From: Candidatus Margulisiibacteriota bacterium
Lineage (GTDB): Bacteria > Margulisbacteria > Termititenacia > Termititenacales > Termititenacaceae
Length of the DNA: 11,492 nucleotides
Assembly: GCA_031279305.1 (NCBI GenBank)
Contig: JAITIS010000054.1
Span: 1 to 11,492, forward strand
Direction of reading: 5' to 3'
Shown: in pieces, positions 1 to 6,496 of the stretch
Layout: each line of letters starts with the position of its first letter
Numbering within the stretch: the first letter of the stretch is position 1
The notes under the pieces: generated by a model
Databases searched by the model: none
The model's input: the letters and a program-made list of their open reading frames with translations, nothing else
What the model was told of the DNA's origin: nothing
Made by a program: the position numbers and the translations under genes

Positions 1-411
1 CTTGGCATCTGTCTGGGTATGCAGCTCTAGCTTTCTTCCAGCGAGGAGTTCGGTCTGACCGCGGGCTTAAATCTGGTGGCCGGGGAAGTAAAATTTTTCC
101 GCGGCGCAGAGGCTTTTCCGGCCGGATTGTCTGTGCCGCATATGGGCTGGAATGATGTGCGCGTGGTCAAATCTGTATTGTTCAAAAATCTGCCGCCCGT
201 ATTCCCGGCTTATTTTGTGCATTCTTATTATGTAAAGCCGGCGGAGGATCAGGTGACTGCCGGAGTGACGGATTACGGTCTTGATTTTTGTTCGGCGTTG
301 GCCAGCAAAAATATTTTTGGCGTGCAGTTCCATCCGGAAAAAAGCGGAGAAGCCGGGCTACAGATCCTTAAGAATTTTTTAGAAACAGCTAATTCTGGCT
401 GTTCTTGCTAA
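1..411 (+). pseudogene. hisH: HisH, glutaminase subunit of imidazole glycerol phosphate synthase; 5'-partial, with an in-frame TAG
   Basis: Frame 1 reads from the window edge to TAA at 409-411. HisH hydrolyses glutamine and channels ammonia to HisF in histidine biosynthesis (cytoplasm). The class-I glutamine amidotransferase landmarks are visible: the nucleophile motif GICLGMQ with its Cys at 10-12, the HisH-typical VHSYY near 217-231, and VQFHPEKSG with His at 331-333 and Glu at 337-339, which completes the Cys-His-Glu triad. Codon 28-30 is TAG, directly after GMQL, where relatives have leucine or a similar residue. A single T-to-A change (TTG to TAG) would explain it. The frame stays open and conserved on both sides, so this is either a recent nonsense mutation or a sequence error. 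TAG seems to be an ordinary stop in two neighbouring genes, so reassignment is unlikely. The N-terminus lies outside the window. The last residues after the usual HisH end overlap the convergent gene by 23 bp. Identity is firm; functional state is uncertain. Confidence 0.88.
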
Positions 412-790
412 TCTCATCGCGGATGCGCTCAAAATACTGCTTGCGTTCGGAAACTTCCGCGCCGATCTGCTGTATCTCGCTTTCGATGCGCTTGATGTCC
501 AGATCCAGCCTGGCTTTTTCCGCCGACCAATAAATCAAGCCGAGCACCGTGGCCAGCGCCGAAAAAGCCACCCAGATAATCAAAGGCACGGTGGCAAAAC
601 GAGAGTTGTCCCGCTCAAACCACCAGTAAAGCAACACGGCGGCGGAGATCAGCCCGTTTATATAAGATTTGCGGGGTGAATTTTTACTGAAAAACCGCCC
701 CAGAAAAGCGATGAACGGCTTGGGCGGAGCCGGCTCAAATTTACCGAATTTGGATTTAGCTTTTTCCTGCAATTCTTTTTGGTCGACCAT
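389..790 (-). CDS. Small membrane protein with two TM helices and a C-terminal coiled coil
   Basis: A 133-residue protein with no family that I recognise. The charged N-terminus has a Pro-rich stretch at about residues 20-25. Two hydrophobic segments follow (about 42-58 and 66-88), separated by a short charged loop (ERDNSR). The C-terminal tail (about 90-130) is rich in Glu, Lys and Arg with heptad-like hydrophobic spacing and probably forms a coiled coil. The simplest topology puts both ends in the cytoplasm. The ATG at 788-790 is preceded by a GA-rich Shine-Dalgarno (AGAAGGGGG) that is also the 3' arm of a small hairpin. The gene starts 24 nt after the radical SAM stop and is the last gene of the minus-strand cluster. 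It stops at TAG, inside the end of hisH. Real coding is supported by the RBS, the operon position and the ordered helix pattern. The function is unknown; the coiled coil suggests oligomerisation or a protein partner. Confidence 0.65.
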   Translation of the reverse strand: MVDQKELQEKAKSKFGKFEPAPPKPFIAFLGRFFSKNSPRKSYINGLISAAVLLYWWFERDNSRFATVPLIIWVAFSALATVLGLIYWSAEKARLDLDIKRIESEIQQIGAEVSERKQYFERIRDEISKNSQN

Positions 791-795
791 AAGCG

Positions 796-809
796 CCCCC
801 TTCTGGGGG
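796..809 (-). promoter_or_regulatory. Hairpin that could mask the RBS of the small membrane protein gene
   Basis: On the minus strand CCCCC, a four-base AGAA loop and GGGGG form a perfect five-GC-pair stem between the radical SAM stop (815-817) and the ATG at 788-790. The 3' arm is the purine-rich Shine-Dalgarno region. It may dampen or couple translation of the last gene of the cluster. It is not a terminator, since no T-run follows. The structure is seen in the sequence; the effect is inferred. Confidence 0.4.
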
Positions 810-814
810 TTATT

Positions 815-1507
815 CTAACCCAAAAAGCTAAATTTATAAAACATTTTCGCAATAGTCCAGTAATTGTACAGACTGGGACGCTCCAGCTGCGCGCCAAAAT
901 CCAGACAATGTTCCGCGCCGTTTTGGCGGTATTCATAAACCAGAGCGTTAGGTTTGCGGCCGTAATAATAAAGGTGGGCTTTCTCCCGGCGGCTGACCGC
1001 GTTTCCGGTTTTTTTATTTCGCAGAATTAACAGATAGGAATTCTGGCGGTTTAATTTATGGTGCAGGTCTGGCAAGTCTTCCAGAGTGTCCCGATCAACA
1101 GGATGCAATACGGCAAATTTTTGCCGGATTTCTTGCAGATATTCGATGGCGTTTAACTGCTGTTTCCAAGCGTTTAGTCCGCACCGCAGGGTGGATTTTT
1201 CGCTGGTTGAGGCCGGCACATATAAAAAAATAAAATCTATGAACCTCAAGAATTTGGCTTCCAGATTTTCCAGCCGGTAACCGCCGGTGGTCAGCGCCAC
1301 CAGATGTTTGTTTTGTTTTAGGCGTGCCAGTATCCGCCCCAGCTCTGGATGGTTGAGCGGATTGCCGCCGGTCAGGTTGACCAGCCGGGACTGGCTTTGT
1401 ATTTCCGCCGCCGGACGGGGCTCAGCGGCCGGCCAGCAGGGACAGTCCGCGCAGAGCAGTTCGCAGGCGCTGTTTAGCCGGATATTTTCAAACTTTAGTC
1501 GCAACAT
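815..1507 (-). CDS. Small radical SAM domain protein
   Basis: A 230-residue protein. Its N-terminus carries the radical SAM cysteine motif CxxxCxxC at C15, C19 and C22, which ligates the [4Fe-4S] cluster that cleaves S-adenosylmethionine, with an extra Cys at 24. NLTGGNPLNHPEL (about 44-56) is the SAM-binding GGE/GGEP-type motif, here with Asn in place of the usual Glu. The following pattern (LTTGGY, then FIDFIFLYVPAS) resembles the alternating strands and helices of a partial TIM barrel. No C-terminal cysteine-rich SPASM or Twitch domain is visible. The size is near that of QueE-like minimal enzymes, but the motif context does not identify QueE, and the substrate cannot be told. The ATG overlaps the end of the glycosyltransferase gene by 20 bp and has no strong Shine-Dalgarno, so translation is probably coupled. 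It stops at TAG. Confidence 0.8.
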   Translation of the reverse strand: MLRLKFENIRLNSACELLCADCPCWPAAEPRPAAEIQSQSRLVNLTGGNPLNHPELGRILARLKQNKHLVALTTGGYRLENLEAKFLRFIDFIFLYVPASTSEKSTLRCGLNAWKQQLNAIEYLQEIRQKFAVLHPVDRDTLEDLPDLHHKLNRQNSYLLILRNKKTGNAVSRREKAHLYYYGRKPNALVYEYRQNGAEHCLDFGAQLERPSLYNYWTIAKMFYKFSFLG

Positions 1508-2642
1508 CGATCAAGCGCTGGTAATTGGCGACCAGCCTGCCGGTCAGATTGGCCATACTCAGTTTTTGCGCCAGCTGAGATGCTTCGCCGGATTTTTTCT
1601 GGCGCAGCTCGTTGTTGCTTAGCAGGCGCATCAGCTTAAGCGAAAATTCAGAAACATCGGCTTTGCTGGCCAAGCCGCCGACATTGGCGCGGATAATATC
1701 CGCAATGCCCATCGCGTCGACCGCGACCACCGGCGTGCCGGCGGACATCGCTTCCAGAATAACCAGCCCCTGAGTTTCAGTCAGCGAGGCAAAAACAAAA
1801 ACTTTGGCCGCCTTGTACCAGCCGGCCAGCTCGGTTTTATCGGCTATATAGCCGGTGAATAATATTTTATCTAACAAGCCCAGCTCCGCGGCGAGTTTCT
1901 CGATCTGCGCGCGGTGCGGGCCATCGCCGATGACGGCAAAAAGAATGTCTTTGCGGACTTTTAATATTTCCTTGTACATTTGCAGCAGAAATTCAATGTT
2001 TTTTTCTTTGGCCAGCCGCCCGGCATAGGCGATGATGTCGGTGTTTCCCGGAATGTGATGTTTTTTTAAGATCGCCTGCGGATCGCCGTTTTCCCGGAAA
2101 TACGCGCCGACTCCCGTCGGAATAACATCGATCTCGCTGGTCACGCCGTATTTTTGCAGTTCCTGCCGCATCGCCTCGGACGGCACGATGGTCAGCTCGC
2201 AGCTGTGGCAGTATCTGCGGCTGGCGTTGGTCGACAGCCAGACGCCTATTTTGCGGCCCAGAGCCGTGGGCACATAATGTACATATTCGGCAAACAGCGT
2301 GTGATAGGTGTGCACCAGCGGCAGACGGTATTGCTTGGCTAAAAAAAGCGCCAGCAGCCCCAGACTAAACGGCGTGTGAGAATGCACGATATCCAGCTTT
2401 AAGTCTTTGAAAGTTTTGAAATGCCCGGACAGCGAGTAGGCCAGCTGATGCTCCGGCAGAGGCGGATATTTGAACGATTTGAAATAAAAAACATTCGGGT
2501 GTTCGACCGAGCCTTTAAGCTCCGGCGCAAAAATAAAAACATCGTGGCCGAGTTTTTTCAGCTCATCCACAAAAGAGTTTATGGAGGTGACCACGCCGTT
2601 AATCTGCGGCGTATAGGTGTCCGTGAACATACCGATGCGCAT
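1488..2642 (-). CDS. GT4-family glycosyltransferase, possibly diacylglycerol glucosyltransferase-like
   Basis: A 384-residue protein with the GT-B fold of CAZy family GT4, which transfers a sugar from a nucleotide-sugar donor with retention of configuration. The N-terminal domain starts with FTDTYTPQINGV (residues 6-17), typical of the subgroup holding bacterial diacylglycerol glucosyltransferases and mannosyltransferases. HSHTPF (87-92) and HTYHT (111-115) follow. The C-terminal domain has GRLAKEKN (208-215; Arg and Lys contact the donor phosphate), VIGDGP (237-242), and the ExxxxxxxE motif at E289/E297 in ETQGLVILEAMSAGTPVV. The length is normal and there is no TM helix, so it is likely a cytoplasmic or peripheral membrane enzyme making a glycolipid or phosphatidylinositol-mannoside-like lipid; the acceptor cannot be fixed from sequence. 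The ATG lies five bases after the recO stop with an AGGGG Shine-Dalgarno. The gene ends with TGA inside the start of the radical SAM gene. Confidence 0.9.
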   Translation of the reverse strand: MRIGMFTDTYTPQINGVVTSINSFVDELKKLGHDVFIFAPELKGSVEHPNVFYFKSFKYPPLPEHQLAYSLSGHFKTFKDLKLDIVHSHTPFSLGLLALFLAKQYRLPLVHTYHTLFAEYVHYVPTALGRKIGVWLSTNASRRYCHSCELTIVPSEAMRQELQKYGVTSEIDVIPTGVGAYFRENGDPQAILKKHHIPGNTDIIAYAGRLAKEKNIEFLLQMYKEILKVRKDILFAVIGDGPHRAQIEKLAAELGLLDKILFTGYIADKTELAGWYKAAKVFVFASLTETQGLVILEAMSAGTPVVAVDAMGIADIIRANVGGLASKADVSEFSLKLMRLLSNNELRQKKSGEASQLAQKLSMANLTGRLVANYQRLIDVATKV

Positions 2643-2647
2643 TTTGC

Positions 2648-3142
2648 TTAACCCCTGTAATCCGCGATCTGCCGCCGGAAGTTTTTTTCAGTCACCGGCC
2701 GGCCGTCATAAATGCCTTCATTTTCCAGCACCGTCTGATACCACTGTAATTTTATATTATCCAGTTTGGCCGCCGCAATAGAGAGATCCGCCAGCGTCCG
2801 CAGGTATTGGAGCAGCAGATTGTACAAGCCCGCATTGGCCTGCAGGCTGCTGGTGATTTTTTCGATGAGCTTTACCGCTTCGGCGGCGGTCTGCATTCTG
2901 GTGTAATCCCGGCGCAGGCCGGCAAAAAGCTCCAGACTGGCAGCCTGATAGATCAGGCCGAAATCCTGCAAGCGGGACAGCACAAATTCATTTCGGCAGA
3001 ATAAATCCAGACCAGCCTGCGGTTTTTTGAGCGCGCGCTCCTTGACCAGCCAGAGCCGTCCTGCCGTTTTGCTGAAAACGCTTAAAGCCAGATCGCTGTC
3101 GCGCAGAATTTTTTTGCGGAGCACCAAGCCTTCCAGCTTCAT
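2648..3142 (-). CDS. recO: RecO-like DNA repair protein, short form
   Basis: A 164-residue protein. RecO loads RecA on SSB-coated single-stranded DNA together with RecR (RecF pathway) and anneals strands. The N-terminus fits the RecO OB-fold: LEGLVLRKKILRDSDLALSVFSKTAGRLWLV at residues 3-33, then a basic ERALKKPQAGLDLF stretch and the hydrophobic strands at 52-72. A helical region follows (about 75-140). Family members are usually about 230-250 residues. This one stops after what would be the 'L..G..P' turn (NEGIYDGRPVTEK), so the zinc-finger segment and last helices are absent. The reading frame is clean and the next gene begins at once, so it looks like a genuine short version, not a frameshift. 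The ATG directly follows the TAA of the DUF1015 gene (TAAATG) without a strong Shine-Dalgarno, which suggests translational coupling. Assignment rests mainly on the OB-fold half. Confidence 0.72.
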   Translation of the reverse strand: MKLEGLVLRKKILRDSDLALSVFSKTAGRLWLVKERALKKPQAGLDLFCRNEFVLSRLQDFGLIYQAASLELFAGLRRDYTRMQTAAEAVKLIEKITSSLQANAGLYNLLLQYLRTLADLSIAAAKLDNIKLQWYQTVLENEGIYDGRPVTEKNFRRQIADYRG

Positions 3143-4408
3143 TTACGGGAGCTGATAAAACACCATTCCGGAAAGCGGTTTGGGATAAAAGTCGGTGGAT
3201 TTCTGCGGCATAACGTCGCCGGCTAAAACCACGGCGTAAGTCTGTTCCACGGTGGCGCTGTTTAAGAAAAATACGGCCTGTTCTTTGCCGGCGTGCACCT
3301 GCTCAAAAGCGCGGTGCGCGGTGCGGATATAGGCGATGTTTTCCTGCGCTTCTTGTTTTTCTTTGGTCAACCCCAGTATTTTTTCCAGAACCAGCGCGTG
3401 CAGCACCGCGACGTCCAGTTTTTGCCACGCGGCAGATCGGCCTTGTCCGGCCTCGGCCATAACCTGCGGAGCTTTTAAGACCAGTTCGTAAAACAGCGCG
3501 CCGCCGGCATAAAAGCCCAGACAGATCCGCTCGCGTTTTTCCCGCATCGCTTTTAAGGTGTGTTCCAGACTGTGATGCGGACGCGCTTCAAAATACCCGG
3601 CGCATTTTTGCAAAAAATCCGCTTCGGTAAAATTTTTAAGCCCGTGCAGCATACGGTGAGTGGGCAGCACGGTTAAGCCCTCGTCAGCCGTGTTAACCAG
3701 CGCGGCCATAGTGTAGCCCAGCGGATTTTCCGCGCCCAGAGTTATGCCGTTTTCTCTGGCGAAATCGCAGGAGGTTTCATAGCGGTGATGGCCGTCGGCG
3801 ATGAGCAGCTGCTGGTCCGCCATAATCCGGCTGATCTGCGAAATGATTTTCTCGTCCTCTATTTTCCAGAGGGAATGCGCGCCGCCAAAATGATCAACCG
3901 CGGTTTCGTCCGGCTCTTTCTCGACGGCAGACTTGAGCAGAGTCTCGATTTTTTTCTGCGGGTCCGCATACAGCATAAAAATCGGACCAAAATGAGTTCT
4001 GGCGGCGCGCAGGAGCTTGAGCCGGTCTGCTTTGGGTTTGCTCAAGGTTTTTTCGTGAGGCAGGATTATTTTTCGGGAAAATTCCTCCAGCCCCGCCAGC
4101 GCGATGAAACCCTGGCGGATTTTTTTCTCGCCGCCCAGCTGGTAGGTCTGATGATAGGCGTATATAGCCGGCCGCTCATCCTGCGCCAGCACGCCGGCTT
4201 TTAGCCAGCTGTTTAGCTCTGCCGCGGCGGCGGCATACGGATCAGCGGATTTATTGCGGATCAGTCTGGCCGTGGTGTAGGGCGAGCGCTCATAATAAGC
4301 ATCCAGCAGTTCCGGAGAAATTTTATCGTAGGGCTGGGTTACTACGTCGCTGTAATTTACTCTGGCTTTGCTGTAGCGGACGCCCCTGAACGCTTTGATT
4401 CTGGCCAT
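3143..4408 (-). CDS. DUF1015 family protein
   Basis: A 421-residue protein, the usual length for DUF1015 (PF06245), a conserved cytoplasmic family whose role I cannot state with confidence. Family hallmarks are visible in order: an N-terminal AFRGVRYS followed by QPYDKIS (25-31), IRNKSADPYAAAAAELNSWL (about 50-69), ILPHEKTLSKPKADRLKLL (115-133), the FGPIFMLYAD region (140-149), and the signature IADGHHRYETS (203-213), rich in residues that could bind metal or act in catalysis. There is no signal peptide or TM helix. The ATG at 4406-4408 has a good Shine-Dalgarno (GGAGGG). The start lies 52 bp inside the upstream HAD gene, and the stop abuts the recO start. In other bacteria the family often sits near amino acid metabolism or housekeeping genes; the context here adds no clear function. 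Confidence 0.9.
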   Translation of the reverse strand: MARIKAFRGVRYSKARVNYSDVVTQPYDKISPELLDAYYERSPYTTARLIRNKSADPYAAAAAELNSWLKAGVLAQDERPAIYAYHQTYQLGGEKKIRQGFIALAGLEEFSRKIILPHEKTLSKPKADRLKLLRAARTHFGPIFMLYADPQKKIETLLKSAVEKEPDETAVDHFGGAHSLWKIEDEKIISQISRIMADQQLLIADGHHRYETSCDFARENGITLGAENPLGYTMAALVNTADEGLTVLPTHRMLHGLKNFTEADFLQKCAGYFEARPHHSLEHTLKAMREKRERICLGFYAGGALFYELVLKAPQVMAEAGQGRSAAWQKLDVAVLHALVLEKILGLTKEKQEAQENIAYIRTAHRAFEQVHAGKEQAVFFLNSATVEQTYAVVLAGDVMPQKSTDFYPKPLSGMVFYQLP

Positions 4409-5109
4409 AATCCCTCCGGTAAGTTTGGGCGATTATAACACAGCAGCTTGAATAAAACCGCGCGCAGATCTTTCAGGGCGCAGATCCGGTCGGCGCCGCG
4501 CAGATAAGCTTCCGGCAGGCTGGTGGTGACCGCCAGACAGCGGCAGCCCGCGCTTTTGGCCGCGGCGATGCCTAGCGGCGCGTTTTCGATCACCAGACAC
4601 TCCGCCGGTTTCAGCCGGAGACCGGCCGCGCAGCTAAGATAGGGATCCGGCGCGGGCTTGCCTCTGGCGACGCTGTCCCCGCCGATGACGCAGTCAAAAA
4701 TTTTAAGCAGTCTGGCCGGGATCAGCCTCCGAATATCGCGGACGGGCGTGCCGCTGACCAACCCCAGCGCGTAATTTTGTTTTTTTAGCTCGGCGGCCAG
4801 CCCCGGAACGCCGGGCATTAAATGCCGGCGGAATATTTTGCGGAAAATCCGCTGTCTATAGCGGAATATTTTTAACATCAGCCGGCGGTCCCGCTTATTG
4901 GCCGGCAGAAAAGCGCCGAGCGTGTCCTCCCATTTTTCGCCCTCGTGCTCGTAAATGAGCTGGCTGTTTGCCGTGATGCCGTATTTTTGGAGAGCCTCAT
5001 ACCAAGCAAAAAAATGATAAGGCATAGAGTCGATGAGTATGCCGTCCATATCAAATAACACGGCTCGAAACGGCGGAGCAGGCTGGCGCATAGACCGGCA
5101 GTCTACCAT
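4357..5109 (-). CDS. HAD-superfamily hydrolase, beta-phosphoglucomutase/phosphatase type
   Basis: A 250-residue protein. HAD motif I is VLFDMDGILIDS, with nucleophile D20 and acid/base D22. Motif II is the SGTP loop (S119, T121). Motif III is the Lys in GKPAPDPYL (K151). Motif IV is VIENAPLGI (E175). A helical C1 cap lies between motifs I and II (about 30-95). This is the IA subfamily that includes beta-phosphoglucomutases and sugar-phosphate phosphatases; the substrate is not fixed by sequence. The last 20-25 residues (after about LLCYNRPNL) are low in hydrophobic residues and overlap the DUF1015 gene by 52 bp, so they are probably an extension beyond the fold. ATG 5109 and ATG 5091 (residue 7) are both possible starts; neither has a Shine-Dalgarno. 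A TATAAT only a few bases upstream suggests a very short leader or a leaderless mRNA. First gene of the minus-strand cluster. Confidence 0.87.
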   Translation of the reverse strand: MVDCRSMRQPAPPFRAVLFDMDGILIDSMPYHFFAWYEALQKYGITANSQLIYEHEGEKWEDTLGAFLPANKRDRRLMLKIFRYRQRIFRKIFRRHLMPGVPGLAAELKKQNYALGLVSGTPVRDIRRLIPARLLKIFDCVIGGDSVARGKPAPDPYLSCAAGLRLKPAECLVIENAPLGIAAAKSAGCRCLAVTTSLPEAYLRGADRICALKDLRAVLFKLLCYNRPNLPEGLWPESKRSGASATAKPE

Positions 5110-5119
5110 ATATTATAGT
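5091..5119 (+). promoter_or_regulatory. Possible coaE promoter in the divergent gap
   Basis: TAGACC at 5091-5096 (4 of 6 to TTGACA) is separated by 17 bases from TATAGT at 5114-5119 (5 of 6 to TATAAT). Transcription would begin near 5126, leaving a short leader with an AGAGAGG ribosome binding site before the coaE ATG at 5139. The match is partial. Confidence 0.4.
5112..5117 (-). promoter_or_regulatory. Possible -10 box for the minus-strand six-gene cluster
   Basis: The minus strand reads TATAAT here, a perfect -10 hexamer, but no convincing -35 is seen about 17 bases upstream. A start some seven bases downstream would fall at or within the first codons of the HAD gene, so the mRNA would be leaderless or start at the second ATG (5091). 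It shares its bases with the opposing coaE -10 candidate, so the two polymerases would compete. Confidence 0.35.
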
Positions 5120-5138
5120 ATAGCGGCAGAGAGGTTTT

Positions 5139-5675
5139 ATGATCATCGGAGTGACCGGTCTTATCGGCAGCGGTAAATCCACGGCGGCGGCATTTTTGGC
5201 CGGACGGCTGGGCGCGCGGATAATCGACGCGGATAAGCTCGGCCATCTGGTGTTAAAACAAAATAAATTTGTCCGGCGGGGCTTAAAAATTATTTTCGGC
5301 TCCGCCGGGCGGAAAGTCATCGCCGCGCAGGCTTTTGCTTCGCCGTTAAAATTATTTTTGCTAAATACGCTGACCCATCCTTTTATCTGCCGGCGCATAC
5401 TGCGGGAAATACAGGGCGCGCCGGAAAACCTCATCATAGACGCGCCGCTGCTTTTTCAGACAGGCTTGCATAAATATTGCGACCGGATTATTTTTGTGAC
5501 GGCGGACGAAAAATCTATACGGCATAGGCTGGCGGCGAGGGGTTACTCCGCTGAACAAATAGACCGGCGCCTGTCCGCCAGCCAAAAAGTCTGCCGGTAT
5601 AAATCTAAAGCGGATAAAATTTTCGCTAACAGCGGCTCTCTGGCCGCCCTGCGCCGGCTGGCGTATATTTTCTAA
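5139..5675 (+). CDS. coaE: Dephospho-CoA kinase
   Basis: A 178-residue protein catalysing the last step of coenzyme A synthesis, ATP-dependent phosphorylation of the 3' hydroxyl of dephospho-CoA, in the cytoplasm. It has the Walker A loop GLIGSGKST (residues 7-15), the IIDADKLGH motif (28-36) with the acidic residues used in substrate and metal binding, THPFICRRI (79-87), the Walker-B-like IIDAPLLFQTGL (99-110) and the terminal ADKIFANSGS (158-167), all typical of CoaE. The family is usually about 195-210 residues. The region between about 54 and 72, normally with an 'LDR..L...VF' segment, is shortened and degenerate, but the catalytic motifs are intact. The ATG has an AGAGAGG Shine-Dalgarno. 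It diverges from the HAD gene and is followed after 36 nt by an unrecognised gene on the same strand. Confidence 0.94.
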   Translation: MIIGVTGLIGSGKSTAAAFLAGRLGARIIDADKLGHLVLKQNKFVRRGLKIIFGSAGRKVIAAQAFASPLKLFLLNTLTHPFICRRILREIQGAPENLIIDAPLLFQTGLHKYCDRIIFVTADEKSIRHRLAARGYSAEQIDRRLSASQKVCRYKSKADKIFANSGSLAALRRLAYIF

Positions 5676-5691
5676 AACAGGCGGGTATGTT

Positions 5692-5704
5692 CTCCCTATG
5701 GGAG
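5692..5704 (+). promoter_or_regulatory. Hairpin that could mask the RBS of the 257-residue protein gene
   Basis: CTCCC, a TAT loop and GGGAG form a perfect five-pair stem in the 36-nt gap after coaE. The 3' arm is part of the GGGAGG Shine-Dalgarno (5700-5705) for the ATG at 5712. This could hold translation down until the stem is opened, for example by a ribosome or a factor. Structure seen; role inferred. Confidence 0.4.
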
Positions 5705-5711
5705 GATTTGT

Positions 5712-6485
5712 ATGTCTATCGGTTCGGTAGAGGACAGCGTTATAGCCAAATTAAAATTGAATGAACTGCGGCCCGGCGAGCGGATCACCGCGCTGATAAA
5801 TTATTTTAATTCCGTGATCATCGGCCAGATCAAAACCAATCCGGTGGAGCTGAAAGCCGTGCTTAATCTGCTGAATGACTATAAAGCGGAGGATACGCAG
5901 AAAGCCATAACAGGCTATCTTAATACCCATCAGATTTCGATCGATTATTTTTTCAGCAATAATATGCAGCGTTTTGACCGTTTTGAATTCAAGCCCTATT
6001 TTTTGCGGCTCAAAGGCTTGGAGCCGGGGCAGGAATTTGCGGTGCCGGTGAATGCCAAGCGCAATTTTGAAAATATCCGGCCGTTTAACACGCGTCTGTA
6101 CCGGGATATTTTGGAAAAAGACCCGCAGGAAACCCGGGCGGTGCTGGAGCGTTTGTCTAGAATAGACGCTTACGCCGCGGAGGCCAGACGTTTAAGCGAA
6201 GCCCAGGGAATCACCGCCCGGATCAACGCCCTGACGCAAAAGATCGCGGATAAAATACAAACCGGGCGGGCGACCAGAGAAAATATTTTGGAAAAATTGA
6301 GGTTTGTCGAAGAACAGTTTATTCCGGCGCTGCAAATCCGCTATAATGAGCCGGCCTTAAACAAACTGGCCGAACTGTTTTTGGGCGGGGCCAAACAGCA
6401 GGAAGCGGCGGAAGTGTTTGCTTCTTTGAATATGCCGCAGGGGCGGCAGTCCCAGTTTTGCGCGGCGCTGGAAAAGAAAATTTAA
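5712..6485 (+). CDS. Unrecognised helical protein, 257 residues
   Basis: I do not recognise a family. The 257-residue product is soluble, with no signal peptide or TM helix, and mostly helical by residue pattern. The N-terminal part (about 1-80) is a run of helices with a leucine-rich stretch (VELKAVLNLLNDY). A short, less helical, aromatic-rich part follows (about 79-115; DYFF, FDRFEFKPYFLRL, then PGQEFAVPV). A Glu/Lys/Arg/Ala-rich portion at about 130-205 could form a long helix or coiled coil, and helical repeats lead to the C-terminus. It has a single Cys near the end. The ATG at 5712 has the strong Shine-Dalgarno GGGAGG. The gene is only 11 nt upstream of the 503-residue gene, with which it shares style and orientation, so the two products probably work together. 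It may be cotranscribed with coaE, but nothing suggests a role in CoA synthesis. A scaffold or secretion-related role is possible but unproven. Confidence 0.85.
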   Translation: MSIGSVEDSVIAKLKLNELRPGERITALINYFNSVIIGQIKTNPVELKAVLNLLNDYKAEDTQKAITGYLNTHQISIDYFFSNNMQRFDRFEFKPYFLRLKGLEPGQEFAVPVNAKRNFENIRPFNTRLYRDILEKDPQETRAVLERLSRIDAYAAEARRLSEAQGITARINALTQKIADKIQTGRATRENILEKLRFVEEQFIPALQIRYNEPALNKLAELFLGGAKQQEAAEVFASLNMPQGRQSQFCAALEKKI

Positions 6486-6496
6486 GGGAGGGTTTT

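Noticed and set aside
28..30. Reassigned TAG codon (alternative genetic code)
   Set aside because: Two neighbouring genes end at TAG at sensible places and no other gene in the window has an internal TAG, so a point mutation or error is simpler.
3785..4204. 139-codon plus-strand open frame opposite the DUF1015 gene
   Set aside because: The minus-strand frame contains all DUF1015 motifs. The opposite frame has no recognisable motif and is a coding shadow.
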